DNA of 64,000 nucleotides from contig WGMG01000004.1 of assembly GCA_016125185.1 (NCBI GenBank), forward strand, positions 62,001 through 126,000, in the 5' to 3' direction. This stretch comes from Armatimonadota bacterium. Lineage in GTDB: Bacteria > Armatimonadota > Fimbriimonadia > Fimbriimonadales > Fimbriimonadaceae. The notes beneath the pieces are model-generated. The model made no database searches. It was given only the letters and a program-made list of their open reading frames with translations, and was not told the DNA's origin. The position numbers and the translations under genes are program-made. Position 1 is the stretch's first letter. Each line of letters starts with the position of its first letter. Below are positions 1 through 9,813 of the stretch, piece after piece.

Positions 1-1
1 T

Positions 2-589
2 CGCGATCTGGACATCGACCCATCGAAGGGAACGTACCTGCGGGTCGATCTGGAGCCCGGCTACTCGGTGATCCGACCGGTGACGACCTCGCCCCCCGAT
101 CTCCGCAACGTCAAGGACGGCCGCTTCGGCTTTGTGAAGCTGAGCTTCGACTATCGCACGTATTACACGCGCAACAAGAAGCCGCGCACCCCGGACGACA
201 TTTCGCGTGAAGTTTTCGCCTTTCGTTTGAAAGGAGGCACCGAAACCGGAACTGTTCCGTTCTTCGAGCAGTATTTTGCAGGAGGAAATGATTCGGTTCG
301 AGGCTATAGCGAAGACCGATTCTGGGGCCGCAACTCAGTGGTGGCGACTCTGGAATGGCGCAAGCCGATCCAGGAGCAGTTCAGCTTGGTCACGTTTGTG
401 GACTACGGCGGCGCCTGGGGCGGTTACGCGGGCGTGGCTGGCTTTGAGCAGAGCGCGAAGCCGACGTTCCACTACGGCTACGGTGTGGGTATCCGCTTCC
501 GCACTCCTCTGGGTCCCATCCGCCTCGATTACGCGTTTAACGATCAGGGAAGCTCCCGAGCTCACTTCATGATCGGAACAAGCTTCTAA
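2..589 (+). CDS. Omp85/BamA-type outer-membrane barrel, 3' end (partial)
   Basis: This is the C-terminal part of an outer-membrane beta-barrel of the Omp85 (bacterial surface antigen) family, most likely BamA, which inserts barrel proteins into the outer membrane. The frame is open from base 2, so the POTRA domains lie outside the window. The conserved barrel motif G-N-D-S-V-R-G-Y (about 285-308) matches the VRGY/F signature of the family. The protein ends in Phe (MIGTSF), the usual C-terminal barrel signal. Two OmpH/Skp chaperone genes follow 20 bp downstream, the classical bamA-skp order. A TamA-like relative cannot be excluded from this fragment alone. Confidence 0.88.
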   Translation, partial: RDLDIDPSKGTYLRVDLEPGYSVIRPVTTSPPDLRNVKDGRFGFVKLSFDYRTYYTRNKKPRTPDDISREVFAFRLKGGTETGTVPFFEQYFAGGNDSVRGYSEDRFWGRNSVVATLEWRKPIQEQFSLVTFVDYGGAWGGYAGVAGFEQSAKPTFHYGYGVGIRFRTPLGPIRLDYAFNDQGSSRAHFMIGTSF

Positions 590-609
590 CACAAGGAAAT
601 AGAAACTGA

Positions 610-1254
610 ATGAATAAGACATATTGGACAGGGTTCCTCTCCGGTACGACGGTTTTGGCGCTGGGCATGACGGCGATTTTGGCCGGCTCGGGCTTTCAGG
701 GCGCCAACCAAAAGATCGGCGTGGTCGACTCGAACGACGTGATCCAGAAAGTGGCCGTCGCGAAGAACCTGATCGAAACGGAAAAGAACCTGCGCACGGA
801 CCGCGAGACGGTGGTGCAGTTCTTGGATCGGTACCGCATCATGAAGAAGGAAGATGCGGATAAGTTCAAGACTTTGACCATCAAGCCAAACAAAACGGAT
901 GCCGACAAGGCCGAGCTTGAGAAGATCAAGGCTGGGGCCGAAGACTCGCTGAAGAAGTTCAAGGACCTCCAGTTGAAGTCGAGCCCGACCGCCGACGAAC
1001 TGAAGGCTCTGGACGATTTCCGCAACCGGCAGAGCGAGATGAGCGACTATCTGCAGAGCCTGGTCAACGACTTTAAGCAGGAACTGCAGGATATCCACGA
1101 CAAGAACCAGAATGACCTGCTTGAGGCATTCAAGGCGGGTCTCGCCGACGTGGGCAAGAAGCAGGGCTACACGCTGGTCATGGACAAGAACGTTGCCCCT
1201 TACGGTGCCAACGACTTGACCGACGAAGTCTCGAAGGCCGCGGCGAAGAAATGA
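610..1254 (+). CDS. OmpH/Skp-family periplasmic chaperone, copy 1
   Basis: A 214-residue protein of the OmpH/Skp family, which holds unfolded outer-membrane proteins in the periplasm. An N-terminal hydrophobic segment (about residues 8-28) acts as signal peptide or anchor. The typical start of the mature domain follows (KIGVVDSNDVIQK). Residues 60-150 are Lys/Glu-rich and look like the coiled-coil tentacles. The C-terminus returns to the family pattern (GYTLVMDKNVAPYG). It sits directly after the Omp85 gene and overlaps the next ompH gene by 4 bp (ATGA), so the three form one operon. Confidence 0.85.
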   Translation: MNKTYWTGFLSGTTVLALGMTAILAGSGFQGANQKIGVVDSNDVIQKVAVAKNLIETEKNLRTDRETVVQFLDRYRIMKKEDADKFKTLTIKPNKTDADKAELEKIKAGAEDSLKKFKDLQLKSSPTADELKALDDFRNRQSEMSDYLQSLVNDFKQELQDIHDKNQNDLLEAFKAGLADVGKKQGYTLVMDKNVAPYGANDLTDEVSKAAAKK

Positions 1255-1889
1255 AGTCGGGACGCCTAGCTTGGACGGGGTGGATTGTGGCCGCTGGGCT
1301 CGCCGGAATGATGGTGGGCAGCGGGTTCCAGACCCCCTCGATCAAGCTGGGCGTCGTCGATTTGAACGGTGTGATCGATAAGAGCGAGGTCGGAAAGACG
1401 ACCAAGAAGACCTTCGACGACATGAAAGGCGCTCGCGAAGGGGTGCTGGAGTTCATCGACCAATACCGAATCCAGACCATCGAACAAGCCACGCGCATCC
1501 GCGAACTGATGCTGAAGAAGGATCGGACCAAGCCGGAGGATGCCGAATTGGACCGCCTAAAGGCGGACGTGATCGCGACCAGCAAGCGATCGCAAGAACT
1601 GGCGACGAAGGCCAACCTGACGCCGGAAGAGCGGACGCTGGTGGAAGAGTATTCGCGTCGCAGCCAGATCATCATCGACCTCTCGAACCGATGGCTGCGG
1701 GAGTTTGCCGACGAGATGCAGAAGTGGGTCTCGGATCGCAAGGACGAGAACTACGTGAAGGCGCGGGCGGCAGTGAACGAGGTCGCGGCGAAAGACGGAT
1801 ACACGATGGTTTTTGAAGGGACGGTCGCGCTGTACGGTGCGAACGACATCTCTGACGCGGCGCTGACGGCGATGAACGCGAAGCCGTGA
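1251..1889 (+). CDS. OmpH/Skp-family periplasmic chaperone, copy 2
   Basis: A 212-residue paralogue of the preceding gene with the same layout: N-terminal hydrophobic segment (about residues 8-25), KLGVVDLNGVIDK start of the mature domain, charged coiled-coil middle and a GYTMVFEGTVALYG C-terminal strand. The ATG overlaps the TGA of the upstream gene (ATGA), which implies translational coupling. Tandem OmpH proteins may work together as a mixed Skp-like trimer or serve different clients; the sequence does not decide this. Confidence 0.83.
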   Translation: MKSGRLAWTGWIVAAGLAGMMVGSGFQTPSIKLGVVDLNGVIDKSEVGKTTKKTFDDMKGAREGVLEFIDQYRIQTIEQATRIRELMLKKDRTKPEDAELDRLKADVIATSKRSQELATKANLTPEERTLVEEYSRRSQIIIDLSNRWLREFADEMQKWVSDRKDENYVKARAAVNEVAAKDGYTMVFEGTVALYGANDISDAALTAMNAKP

Positions 1890-2125
1890 GATTTTGAGCT
1901 ACAAGCTTCTAGCGTCTTAGTTGCAAGCATTTCGTTTGTCTGGCGGACGAAGGTGACCCACCCAGTTCGCCTCCTGCTAGAGCTTGTCGCCCGGCAATCG
2001 AAAGCCTGATCGCGGATGGATTCGAACCTGAAATTGTCCGAGGAGTCCCAACGGGATGTAACAGTCTCTTCTGCGATCAGAATTCCTGGCTGACAAGCCC
2101 ATTTCCGATGCGCCAAAATGCTCCT

Positions 2126-3061
2126 ATGCACCACTCGCTCAAGGCGACTCGCGAGAACCTAAACGGCCATTTTTCACGGGATCTTGCCCCTGTGCTGACC
2201 ATCGATCCCGGCGACCGGGTGACGTTCGAATGCTTGGACGCGAATTGGGGATTGGAGCCGCACAACGGAACGGATATCGATCGGCGCACGGTTCAGCGAC
2301 GGCCGGACGGCCTGGACGCCGGACACGCCCTCACCGGGCCGGTTTTCGTCCGCGGAGCAAAGCCCGGTCTGACCCTGAAGGTCAGCATCGAGAGCCTGGC
2401 GCTTGGAGGGTGGGGAACCACCTATGTGGGCGGATGGCCGAGCGAGTGGAACGCCAAGCTGGGCGTCGAGAGCGAAGGCGCGATCCTCTGCTGGGAATTC
2501 GATTCAGACGGCAAAGTGGCGACGAACCAGTTTGGAGATCGGATCGCGCTGAGTCCGTTCATGGGGGTGTACGGCATGCCGACCGATGTACCTGGCCTCC
2601 AATCGACGATTCCGCCTCGGCGCACCGGCGGCAACCTCGACTGCAAAGAACTGGGCGTCGGCTCGGTTCTCTATCTGCCCATCGAGGTCGAGGGTGGGCT
2701 GTTCAGCACCGGCGACGGGCACGCGGTGCAGGGTGACGGCGAGGTGTGCATTACGGCCATCGAGGCGGCGGTGGAGGCGGTGACGCTGGCGTTCGAGGTC
2801 GTTTCGGACATGCCGCTACGCCGCCCAGTCGCAGAAACGCCGTCGGGATGGGTTGGCCTGGGATTTGGGGCGACTTTGGATGAGGCAATGTTGGACGCGA
2901 TCGAGACGATGGTCGAGCTCTTGGGATGGCGGTACGGGCTAGATCGGGTGCGGGCGATCGGGTTTTGCAGTCTGGCGGTGGATTTTCGGGTGACTCAGGT
3001 CGTGAACGGAACGGTCGGAGTTCATGGGGTCTTGCCGCATGGGAAACTGAAGCTTGGATAG
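2126..3061 (+). CDS. acetamidase/formamidase family protein
   Basis: A protein of about 311 residues in the FmdA/AmdA acetamidase-formamidase family, which hydrolyses short-chain amides to carboxylate and ammonia in the cytoplasm. Family features are the opening LKATRENLNGHFS, VLTIDPGDRVTFE, the TGPVFVRGAKPGLTLKV stretch and GDGHAVQGDGEV near residue 200. The second ATG (2126) is chosen because family members begin just before the L-K-A-T stretch; an ATG at 2108 would add six residues. The gene stands alone between an intergenic stretch and a convergent permease. The true amide substrate is unknown. Confidence 0.85.
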   Translation: MHHSLKATRENLNGHFSRDLAPVLTIDPGDRVTFECLDANWGLEPHNGTDIDRRTVQRRPDGLDAGHALTGPVFVRGAKPGLTLKVSIESLALGGWGTTYVGGWPSEWNAKLGVESEGAILCWEFDSDGKVATNQFGDRIALSPFMGVYGMPTDVPGLQSTIPPRRTGGNLDCKELGVGSVLYLPIEVEGGLFSTGDGHAVQGDGEVCITAIEAAVEAVTLAFEVVSDMPLRRPVAETPSGWVGLGFGATLDEAMLDAIETMVELLGWRYGLDRVRAIGFCSLAVDFRVTQVVNGTVGVHGVLPHGKLKLG

Positions 3062-3166
3062 CGCTCGTTTCAAAGTTTGGGAGGTTTGCTCCTGAACCGA
3101 ACACGGGCAACTCCCAGCTAAGCAGGAGTCGTTGTCCGCGCAACCCTTCTTTCAGAGGCTCAGGGC

Positions 3167-5155
3167 TCAGCTCGCCGCGTGAATGACCGGTCGCAGATTC
3201 GGATCGGATTCTACTCGCCGTAAAATCTCGCGCGTCAACGGAGCGATGTCGCCTTCGCCCGAGAAAAGGAACTTCATCAAGTACGCGCCAGGGCCGCGCT
3301 CTCCCCAATTAAAGTATGCGTGGGCGCGCTTGCCGCTGAGGCGGCCAAGGTGGAGCAATAGTGCCGCCAGCGAGTTCGGCACGGCCACGCCAGTCGCGCG
3401 CAGAATCTTGTATCCTTCGACCTCGTAGCCGCGCACCGAAAGTACGCCGGAGAAGTTCGATGCGTCCTTGATCGTCACCTCGACAAAGAGGATCGGCTCG
3501 TCGGGTGCGATGTCGTGGTCGCGGCGCGCCTCGATCTCCTTCAGTCGATACTCCTCAAGGTCTTGTGACTCGGGGCGGTTGGGAATGACGCGGATATGAC
3601 TGCTTTGGGCCGCGCACTGTCGCACGAATTCTAGCGCCTTCAGGTCGAGTTCGACGCTACTCACGCGAAGCTCCAGCGTGCGCCAAATGCGCGAAATGAA
3701 CGAGATCAGCACGATGCCGAGGATGAAACACGCAGCGATGCGGATGCCGTCCGGCTTCTCGTAGATGTTGAGGACCGTGGTGTAGATGAAGATGACGGAG
3801 ATGATGCCGAAACCCCACTTCGACCACTTCTTTTTGCGGCGGGTCGAGATGGTGGCAGCGATGGCGGCCGAGGTCATCAGCACCAAAACGCCGGTGGCAT
3901 ACGCGCCACCCTGGGCCGAGACGCTGGCGTTGAATACGAGTGTGACGATGAAGGCCACGAGGGTGAAGATGAGTACCAGCGGGCGGTTCGCTTTGGTCCA
4001 CTCTGGTGCCATGCCAAATTTCGGCAAATAACGCGGAACGAGGTTCAGGAGTCCGGCCATGGCCGACGCACCGGCAAACCAAAGAATGAGGATCGTGCTG
4101 ACGTCGTAGACGGTGCCGAAGTTCGGCCCGAAGAAGTCGTAGGCGAGGTACGCCAGGGCGCGCTCGTAAGCGGGTCCGCCTTTTTCGAACAACGGAGCCG
4201 GGATCAGCGTGGTGGTGACGATGCTCGATGAAATGAGCATGACGCTCATGATCAACGCCGCCGACAGCAGGAGCTTGCGGGTGTTCTTGATTCGGACCAC
4301 CGGCTTTTCTTCCGTGTCCTTCTTTCCGCCCTTCACGAGGGTCATGACCGAAACGCCGGTTTCGAATCCGGAGAGACCAAGCGCGAGCTTGGGGAACAGC
4401 AACGCGGCCATCGCGATCAGCATGATCGGGTTACCGTTGTGGTACGCCGGGGTGTGAAGCTTGTCTTGCCAGATCTGAATGTGCTTGGGATCGGCAATGA
4501 CGCGTTGGATGCCTTCGAAAATGACGATGGCGTTGAGCACGAGATAGCCGAAAACGAGCACGATCGCGATGTTGACCGCCTCCTTAAATCCCTTGAGAAA
4601 GACGAGTGCGAGGGAGATGATCAGCAGGAGCGTGACCGCGATTTCATGGCCCTGCATGTGCAGGTGCAGTTTGTTCTGTACGAAGTCGTTTTCGATGAAG
4701 TGGACGGCCGCATCGGCGGCGGAAAGCGTGATCGTTATGATGAAGTCTGTAGCGGCAAAACCTAACAGAACGAGGACAAATGCCTTGCCCTGCCACCACT
4801 TCAGCAGCTTCTGAAGCATGGCGATCGAGCCCTCACCGTGGGGGCTCTCTTGGGCAACTTTTGCGTACACCGGGTAAGCGCCGAACAGCGTGAGGAGGAC
4901 CAGAATGATGGTGGCCAACGGCGACAGATACTTGGCGGCTTCGAAAGCGATGAACGGCTGATAGCCGAGGGTGGAGAAGTAGTCGACGCCGGTAAGGCAC
5001 ATGACCTGCCACCAAGGATGAGCGGCGTGTTTTCCCTCTTTGCTGGATTCGGGTTCGTAAGGTCCGACGGGCTCTTCGGCATGTCCTTCGAGGAGCCACT
5101 TCACGATGGGGGAATGTTTCGTGCTTTTGAAGGTGGATGGGAGTTTAATTTCCAT
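3167..5155 (-). CDS. APC-superfamily permease with large C-terminal domain
   Basis: A 662-residue inner-membrane transporter of the amino acid-polyamine-organocation superfamily. The first transmembrane region carries the hallmark [19 protein letters not shown]. About 12 hydrophobic segments run to roughly residue 490. A soluble C-terminal domain of about 170 residues follows and is predicted to be cytosolic. Relatives are annotated as amino-acid or KUP-like permeases, and the substrate cannot be assigned from sequence. It is transcribed divergently from gatB across a 77-bp gap that must hold both promoters. Confidence 0.8.
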   Translation of the reverse strand: MEIKLPSTFKSTKHSPIVKWLLEGHAEEPVGPYEPESSKEGKHAAHPWWQVMCLTGVDYFSTLGYQPFIAFEAAKYLSPLATIILVLLTLFGAYPVYAKVAQESPHGEGSIAMLQKLLKWWQGKAFVLVLLGFAATDFIITITLSAADAAVHFIENDFVQNKLHLHMQGHEIAVTLLLIISLALVFLKGFKEAVNIAIVLVFGYLVLNAIVIFEGIQRVIADPKHIQIWQDKLHTPAYHNGNPIMLIAMAALLFPKLALGLSGFETGVSVMTLVKGGKKDTEEKPVVRIKNTRKLLLSAALIMSVMLISSSIVTTTLIPAPLFEKGGPAYERALAYLAYDFFGPNFGTVYDVSTILILWFAGASAMAGLLNLVPRYLPKFGMAPEWTKANRPLVLIFTLVAFIVTLVFNASVSAQGGAYATGVLVLMTSAAIAATISTRRKKKWSKWGFGIISVIFIYTTVLNIYEKPDGIRIAACFILGIVLISFISRIWRTLELRVSSVELDLKALEFVRQCAAQSSHIRVIPNRPESQDLEEYRLKEIEARRDHDIAPDEPILFVEVTIKDASNFSGVLSVRGYEVEGYKILRATGVAVPNSLAALLLHLGRLSGKRAHAYFNWGERGPGAYLMKFLFSGEGDIAPLTREILRRVESDPNLRPVIHAAS

Positions 5156-5232
5156 AGATGGGCCGGTCGGCGTTTTCGATTAGATAGCTTATCCCAAACA
5201 TATTCATACGGTCGGTAAACTGGAATAGATTC

Positions 5233-6675
5233 ATGGCGAACTATGTATGTAGCGTGGGGATGGAAGTCCACGCGGAACTGGCAACCAAGTCGAAAATGTT
5301 TTGTCGATGCCAGGTTGCCTTTGGCGGAGAGCCGAACACTCGAACCTGTCCGGTCTGCCTGGGCCTGCCCGGCGCATTGCCGGTGCCTAATCGCGCCGCC
5401 ATCGAAATGGTGCTGAAGACCGCACTGGCGCTGAATTGCAAGATCGCGATGAACAGCATCTTCCACCGAAAGAATTATTTCTATCCCGACCTGCCCAAGG
5501 GCTACCAGGTATCGCAATACGGCGAGGAAAACCCGCTGGGCTACCACGGTTACCTCGATATTCCGACCACAGATGGTGGCACCAAGCGCATCGGCATTCG
5601 ACGCGTCCACCTAGAAGAGGATACGGGCAAATTGATGCACCTGCCGAGCGGAGGGAGTGGCGTGGACTACAACCGCGCTGGCACGCCGCTGATGGAGATC
5701 GTCACCGACTTCCCGCCCGACATCAGCAATGGCGACGAGGCGAAGGAGTACATGACCCAGCTTCGCCAGATTCTCATCTACCTGGGCGTCTGCGACGGAA
5801 AGATGGAAGAGGGATCGATGCGGTGCGAGCCGAACATCTCGATTCGCGTATCGGGGACGGACGAGCTGGGCACCAAAACCGAGCTCAAGAACCTCAACTC
5901 ATTCCGCTCGGTGCAGATGGGTATCGCATTTGAGGTTCGCCGCCAGGCGGCGGTGTTGGACGCAGGCGAAAAAGTACTCCAGGAGACGCGCGGCTGGAAC
6001 GAACAGCGCGAGTCGTCCTTCGCCATGCGCGTGAAGGAGGCCGAAAACGATTATCGGTACTTCCCCTGCCCGGACCTGGTGCCGATGCAGTTCGACGAAG
6101 CGTACATCGAGTCGCTTCGATCGTCCCTGCCCGAACTTCCGCTGGCGAAGTTCAAGCGGTACACGGAAGAGTACGGCCTCAGCGTGTACGATGCTAACCT
6201 GCTGATTTCCGACGTCGCATGGGCGACGTGGTTCGAGAAAGCGGTGGTCGAGGGCGGCGAACCGAAGGCCATCTGTAACTGGATGAACTCGGACTTTGCC
6301 AAGATGCTGAACGAAGAGGGCAAGACTGCGGCGGAAAGCAAGATCACGCCGAGCCACCTCGTCGAGTTAACCAAGCTGATTGCGGACGGAACCATCAGCG
6401 GCAAGATCGCCAAGAAGCTTTTCGCTGACGCCTATCAGACCGGCAAGATGCCGGGTGAACTGGTGAAGGAGAGTGGCGCGACGCAGATCACCGATGATTC
6501 GGCGATTCGCCCTATCGTGGAGGCGGTTTTGGCCGAAAATCCCGATGTGGTGGCGAAGTACCGATCCGGTCAAGCCAGCGTGAAGGGCTTCCTGGTGGGG
6601 CAGATCATGCGGCAGAGCCAAGGACGCGCCAACCCCGGACTCGTGCAAAAACTGCTCGACGAATTGTTACAATAG
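5233..6675 (+). CDS. gatB: aspartyl/glutamyl-tRNA(Asn/Gln) amidotransferase subunit B
   Basis: A 480-residue GatB, the kinase/transamidase subunit of the GatCAB complex, which converts Glu-tRNA(Gln) or Asp-tRNA(Asn) to the amidated form in the cytoplasm. The signature GMEVHAEL (residues 9-16), the Cys-rich region [13 protein letters not shown] and CPVCLGLPG, and the [15 protein letters not shown] block are all present. The C-terminal YqeY-like tail (residues about 330-480) is intact. gatA and gatC are not adjacent. The length fits the family, and the gene is followed after 9 bp by a TPR gene. Confidence 0.97.
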   Translation: MANYVCSVGMEVHAELATKSKMFCRCQVAFGGEPNTRTCPVCLGLPGALPVPNRAAIEMVLKTALALNCKIAMNSIFHRKNYFYPDLPKGYQVSQYGEENPLGYHGYLDIPTTDGGTKRIGIRRVHLEEDTGKLMHLPSGGSGVDYNRAGTPLMEIVTDFPPDISNGDEAKEYMTQLRQILIYLGVCDGKMEEGSMRCEPNISIRVSGTDELGTKTELKNLNSFRSVQMGIAFEVRRQAAVLDAGEKVLQETRGWNEQRESSFAMRVKEAENDYRYFPCPDLVPMQFDEAYIESLRSSLPELPLAKFKRYTEEYGLSVYDANLLISDVAWATWFEKAVVEGGEPKAICNWMNSDFAKMLNEEGKTAAESKITPSHLVELTKLIADGTISGKIAKKLFADAYQTGKMPGELVKESGATQITDDSAIRPIVEAVLAENPDVVAKYRSGQASVKGFLVGQIMRQSQGRANPGLVQKLLDELLQ

Positions 6676-6684
6676 GAATTAATC

Positions 6685-7290
6685 ATGGGTTTCATCGCCT
6701 CGACGGCATTCATTCTCGCGACGCAGGGGCTGGTTAAAAATGAGTCGAACATCCGACTCGATCCGCCTGTAGCCTTGGCAGTTGTGCCGACGAAAGATCG
6801 TCTGGACGAAATCTGGGGCAATGTCGACAACCGCGTCAACGAGCAGATCGACGTCTGGTTCGACGACGGCGAGTTTCCGACCATCATCTCGCTCCTGAAG
6901 GTGCAGTACGCGTACTCGCCCGACGACTATGAAGTGGCGACCAACCTGGGCTGGATGCAGGAGAACATCGAACTGAAGAACGACGCGATCGCAACCTACA
7001 CCGAATACCTGAACGCCCACCCGAAGGACGGCGATGCCGCCCTGCCGCTGGCTTTCTTGTACTACAACATGAACAAGGACTACGCCAAGGCGGTCGAAAT
7101 TCTGGAGCCGATGCTGAAGTACAATCCGAGGCCCAACACGTACCGTGTCCTGGCCAAGAGCTACGAACGGCTAAAGAAGTACAGCGACGCGATCCGCATT
7201 TGGGAGCTGGAACTGAAGCGCTGGCCGGACGAAGAAACCGCGAAGGCAAACATCAGGCGAGTGAAGCAGAAGCTGGGCATAGGCGGCTAA
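6685..7290 (+). CDS. TPR-repeat protein
   Basis: A 201-residue protein made mainly of tetratricopeptide-like helices. Pairs such as NLGWMQENIELKNDAIATY, LPLAFLYYNMNKDYAKAVE and VLAKSYERLKKYSDAIRIW repeat with about 34-residue spacing over residues 70-190. The first 20 residues are mildly hydrophobic (GFIASTAFILATQG) and could be a weak signal or anchor. It lies 9 bp after gatB and 5 bp before a DUF167 gene, so it is probably co-transcribed. TPR proteins are scaffolds, and the partner is unknown. Confidence 0.75.
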   Translation: MGFIASTAFILATQGLVKNESNIRLDPPVALAVVPTKDRLDEIWGNVDNRVNEQIDVWFDDGEFPTIISLLKVQYAYSPDDYEVATNLGWMQENIELKNDAIATYTEYLNAHPKDGDAALPLAFLYYNMNKDYAKAVEILEPMLKYNPRPNTYRVLAKSYERLKKYSDAIRIWELELKRWPDEETAKANIRRVKQKLGIGG

Positions 7291-7295
7291 TCGCC

Positions 7296-7559
7296 ATGCA
7301 CACCGACGTCGTGGTGACGGTTCAGCCGAAATCTTCGCAGAACAAAATCGCGGTTGAGGAAGTCGGAGTGAAGGTATGGGTCAACGCACCGCCGGTCGAT
7401 GGCGAGGCAAACGAGGCGGTTTGTCGGCTGGTTTCCAAGGCGTTGCGGGTGGCCAAAAGCAAAATAGAGATCGTTCGGGGCATTTCTTCGCGAGAAAAGA
7501 CTCTTAGAATTGAAGGATTGACCGAAAAAGAAATATTAGAGCGTTTGAAGACGCCCTAA
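7296..7559 (+). CDS. DUF167 (YggU) family protein
   Basis: A small protein of 87 residues in the DUF167/YggU family, conserved in bacteria and eukaryotes but of unknown biochemical role. The family pattern is seen in VTVQPKSSQNKI, VWVNAPPVDGEANEAVCRL and VRGISSREKTLRIEGL. The ATG at 7296 is chosen because the family starts just before the first strand and the upstream TPR gene stops at 7290. The downstream FHA gene follows after 34 bp. Confidence 0.85.
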   Translation: MHTDVVVTVQPKSSQNKIAVEEVGVKVWVNAPPVDGEANEAVCRLVSKALRVAKSKIEIVRGISSREKTLRIEGLTEKEILERLKTP

Positions 7560-7593
7560 AATAGAAACACTGTCGTCAAAGAGAATAGCCGTT

Positions 7594-8526
7594 ATGAGTG
7601 ATGCGAATCGAACACAGATGATGGGGGGTGCCAACCGCACGCAAATGCTGAACACCGACCCGAACCGTACGATGATGGCCGGCGCGCCGTCGATGGACCC
7701 CAACAAGACGATGATGGGCTCCGCTCCGACGATCAACGCGACGGTGACCATCAAGCCCGTGCAATGTCCGGTTTGCAAAACCTTCAATCCCGTCGGCGTG
7801 ATGTTCTGCGTCGATTGCGGCCTCATTTTCGACCGAGCGCTCCCGGCTGACGCATTCGGCGCCCCAGCGGTGCAGGTTCCCATGCTGGTGGAGCAGAGCG
7901 GGCGCGAGCATCCGCTTCGCCCCGGCGCGACCACGATCGGCCGCGAAGGCGATATCTCGCTGATGGATTCGCGCATCAGCCGACGACACGCGCAGATCAC
8001 CAACACCGACGGCGCACTCACGCTGGAAGACCTTGGCTCCTCGAACGGTACCAAGATCGACGGACGCGCAATCGCCGCAGGCGAGAAGGCCCCGCTGGCG
8101 GGCGGTGAAAAGATTTCGTTCGCTGGACTCGAAGTTTCGGTTCAGCTTCCCGGCGGACCCTCGGGCAACGCCACCCAGGCCTTCGCGAACAACAAGACGG
8201 CGGCCATCTCGACCGCACCCAAGAAGGAAACCGCGCCCGCAATCCTCACCTGGGACGGCAAAGACTTCCCGCTCAAGCTCGGCGCAAATACGTTTGGCCG
8301 CAAGGCAGACAACGACGTGGCAATCACCGATCCGTACATCAGTGGCCGACACGGTGTCATCGAGATTGCCGAGGACGGCATCTATGTGACGGACACCGGC
8401 TCCACCAACGGCACCAGCCTGAACGACAGCAAGCTGGCGCCTAACATGCGCACCCTGATGAACGAAGACGACGTCATCAAGATCGGCGCGATTCAACTAA
8501 CCGTGAAGCGCGCGGTGGTAGCATAA
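7594..8526 (+). CDS. twin-FHA domain protein with zinc ribbon and N-terminal Thr motifs
   Basis: A 310-residue cytoplasmic signalling protein. Residues 1-45 carry four copies of N-(R/K)-T-x-M with threonines at 7, 16, 26 and 39. A zinc ribbon follows (Cys58, 61, 72 and 75; CPVC and CVDC). Two forkhead-associated domains come next, each with the phosphothreonine-binding signature: GREGDIS / SRRHAQI / SSNGTKI at about 107-155 and GRKADNDV / SGRHGVI / STNGTSL at about 230-275. FHA domains bind phosphothreonine peptides, so the N-terminal threonines could be kinase targets read by its own or another FHA domain (inference). A PP2C phosphatase gene follows after 6 bp. No Ser/Thr kinase is in the window. 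Confidence 0.9.
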   Translation: MSDANRTQMMGGANRTQMLNTDPNRTMMAGAPSMDPNKTMMGSAPTINATVTIKPVQCPVCKTFNPVGVMFCVDCGLIFDRALPADAFGAPAVQVPMLVEQSGREHPLRPGATTIGREGDISLMDSRISRRHAQITNTDGALTLEDLGSSNGTKIDGRAIAAGEKAPLAGGEKISFAGLEVSVQLPGGPSGNATQAFANNKTAAISTAPKKETAPAILTWDGKDFPLKLGANTFGRKADNDVAITDPYISGRHGVIEIAEDGIYVTDTGSTNGTSLNDSKLAPNMRTLMNEDDVIKIGAIQLTVKRAVVA

Positions 8527-8532
8527 CCGGCG

Positions 8533-9366
8533 ATGGACGAAATTACCGCTGAATACGCCGTTGCGGACCTTTTGCCCCCGGCAGAATTGCGGGCCTTGGC
8601 CAAGGTCTCGATCGGTGCGAAAACCGACCTCGGACGCGTCCGCGAAAACAACGAGGACAAGTTTGAATTCTATGTATCCGACGACGAGGCCGTGCTTGCT
8701 TCGCGCGGGCAGGTTTTTGTCGTGTGCGACGGCATGGGCGGCCACGCGGCGGGTCAAATCGCCTCCGAGCTCGCCTCCAAAACGTTCATCGATGTCTATC
8801 TGAGCCATCCGGCGGCGGACGCCAAAGAGGCGTTGGTTGAAGCGCTGACGGCGGCCAATCGGTACGTGTTCATGGTCTCGCGCTCGGTGCCCAATCGGCG
8901 CGGTATGGGAACCACGTTCACCGGCATGGTGCTGTTGCAGAACATGGGCTACGTAGTGCAGGTGGGCGACTCGCGCGCGTATCGACTGCGCAACGGCGAA
9001 CTGACGATGTTGACCGAGGATCACACGTACATGAACGAGATGATCCGAATGGGCGTGCTGACGCCCGAGCAGGCGGCGGTCCACCCGCAGAAGCACGTTC
9101 TAACCCGCGCCGTGGGTGTGGAAGAGAACGTCGTGTGCGACGTGTACGAGTTCGAGATTCGCGAAGGCGACATCTACTTCCTGTGCTCGGACGGCATTTT
9201 GAACCATGTGGAAGACGACCAGATCGGCGCGATTTTGGGTGCCAACGGTCCGGCGTCGGCGGCGTGGAAGCTTGTCGGTCAAGCGTTACTGGGCGGCGGC
9301 AGCGATAATGCCACCGCGCTGGTGGTGCGTATCGACGAGCTGAAGACATTCGATCTGCCGGAGTGA
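8533..9366 (+). CDS. PP2C-family Ser/Thr protein phosphatase
   Basis: A 277-residue metal-dependent protein phosphatase of the PPM/PP2C family (PrpC/Stp type). Metal-binding and catalytic motifs are visible: GRVRENNEDKF near residue 36, VCDGMGGHAAG near 64, GDSRAYRLR near 145, CSDGILNHV near 217 and the terminal SDNATALVV. It lacks membrane segments and should be cytosolic. It lies 6 bp after the twin-FHA gene. The pair is the usual reader-plus-eraser arrangement of Ser/Thr phospho-signalling, with the kinase encoded elsewhere. Confidence 0.93.
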   Translation: MDEITAEYAVADLLPPAELRALAKVSIGAKTDLGRVRENNEDKFEFYVSDDEAVLASRGQVFVVCDGMGGHAAGQIASELASKTFIDVYLSHPAADAKEALVEALTAANRYVFMVSRSVPNRRGMGTTFTGMVLLQNMGYVVQVGDSRAYRLRNGELTMLTEDHTYMNEMIRMGVLTPEQAAVHPQKHVLTRAVGVEENVVCDVYEFEIREGDIYFLCSDGILNHVEDDQIGAILGANGPASAAWKLVGQALLGGGSDNATALVVRIDELKTFDLPE

Positions 9367-9438
9367 TTTTTTAGCCGCAAGCTTTAAGTCACAAGCCGAA
9401 GCGGGGCGAGAATTGTCTCGCTTAGAAGAACAAATCCC

Positions 9439-9500
9439 TACCTCACCTCTCCGCTAGCTCCTTCGTCGCGCGAAGGTCCTCTCCTAGGAGGAGAGGAAAT
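9439..9500 (+). repeat. R2 dispersed repeat
   Basis: Begins TACCTCACC and ends with the palindrome CTCTCCTAGGAGGAGAGG plus AAAT. The same ends are seen at 36914-36974, and in reverse at 26437-26551. A degraded relative lies at 14189-14277. Confidence 0.65.
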
Positions 9501-9615
9501 GGGGGTCCTCGATAGCTCTGGCTGGCACGTGCTATTTTCAGGTGAGGTCAGCTCCTTTGGGAGTGCTCAAGCCTGCTTGAGCTTTCGACTAGCGAAGCCT
9601 GCTTCGCTGGTCCTG

Positions 9616-9797
9616 GGAGTCGGCCCGATCTCGGGACAAAGGGCGGCGCTAATCGCCGGGTCGCTTTCGCCTCCGTACTGGGCTTTGGCGGACAAGACGC
9701 TCCTCGGACTTTTCGCGGGTGCGGGACTTTCCAGGGGTCTTCACTCCCTTCGGTCGTTGCGACACCCTGGCTATTGTCTGCGACCCCTCCGGGGTCG
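9616..9797 (-). repeat. R1 dispersed palindromic module, copy a
   Basis: Contains GGCGCTAATCGCC (9645-9657), a CCAGGGGTC...GACACCCTGG pair and GACCCCTCCGGGGTC (9782-9796). The order and spacing match the copy at 62735-62877, with which it also shares the stretch from GGGAGT to CCCGATCTCGGGACA. Confidence 0.7.
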
Positions 9798-9813
9798 TTT
9801 CTAGCCCTGAAAC

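Larger units (their letters stand above)
9367..9813 (+). other. gene-free region with R2 and R1 repeats
   Basis: A 447-bp region between convergent genes (PP2C and lipA). I find no credible gene. From left to right it holds an R2 module (9439-9500), short palindromes such as GCGAAGCCTGCTTCGC near 9593-9608, and a reverse-oriented R1 module (9616-9797). Apparent open frames across it are low-complexity translations of the palindromes. Confidence 0.7.
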
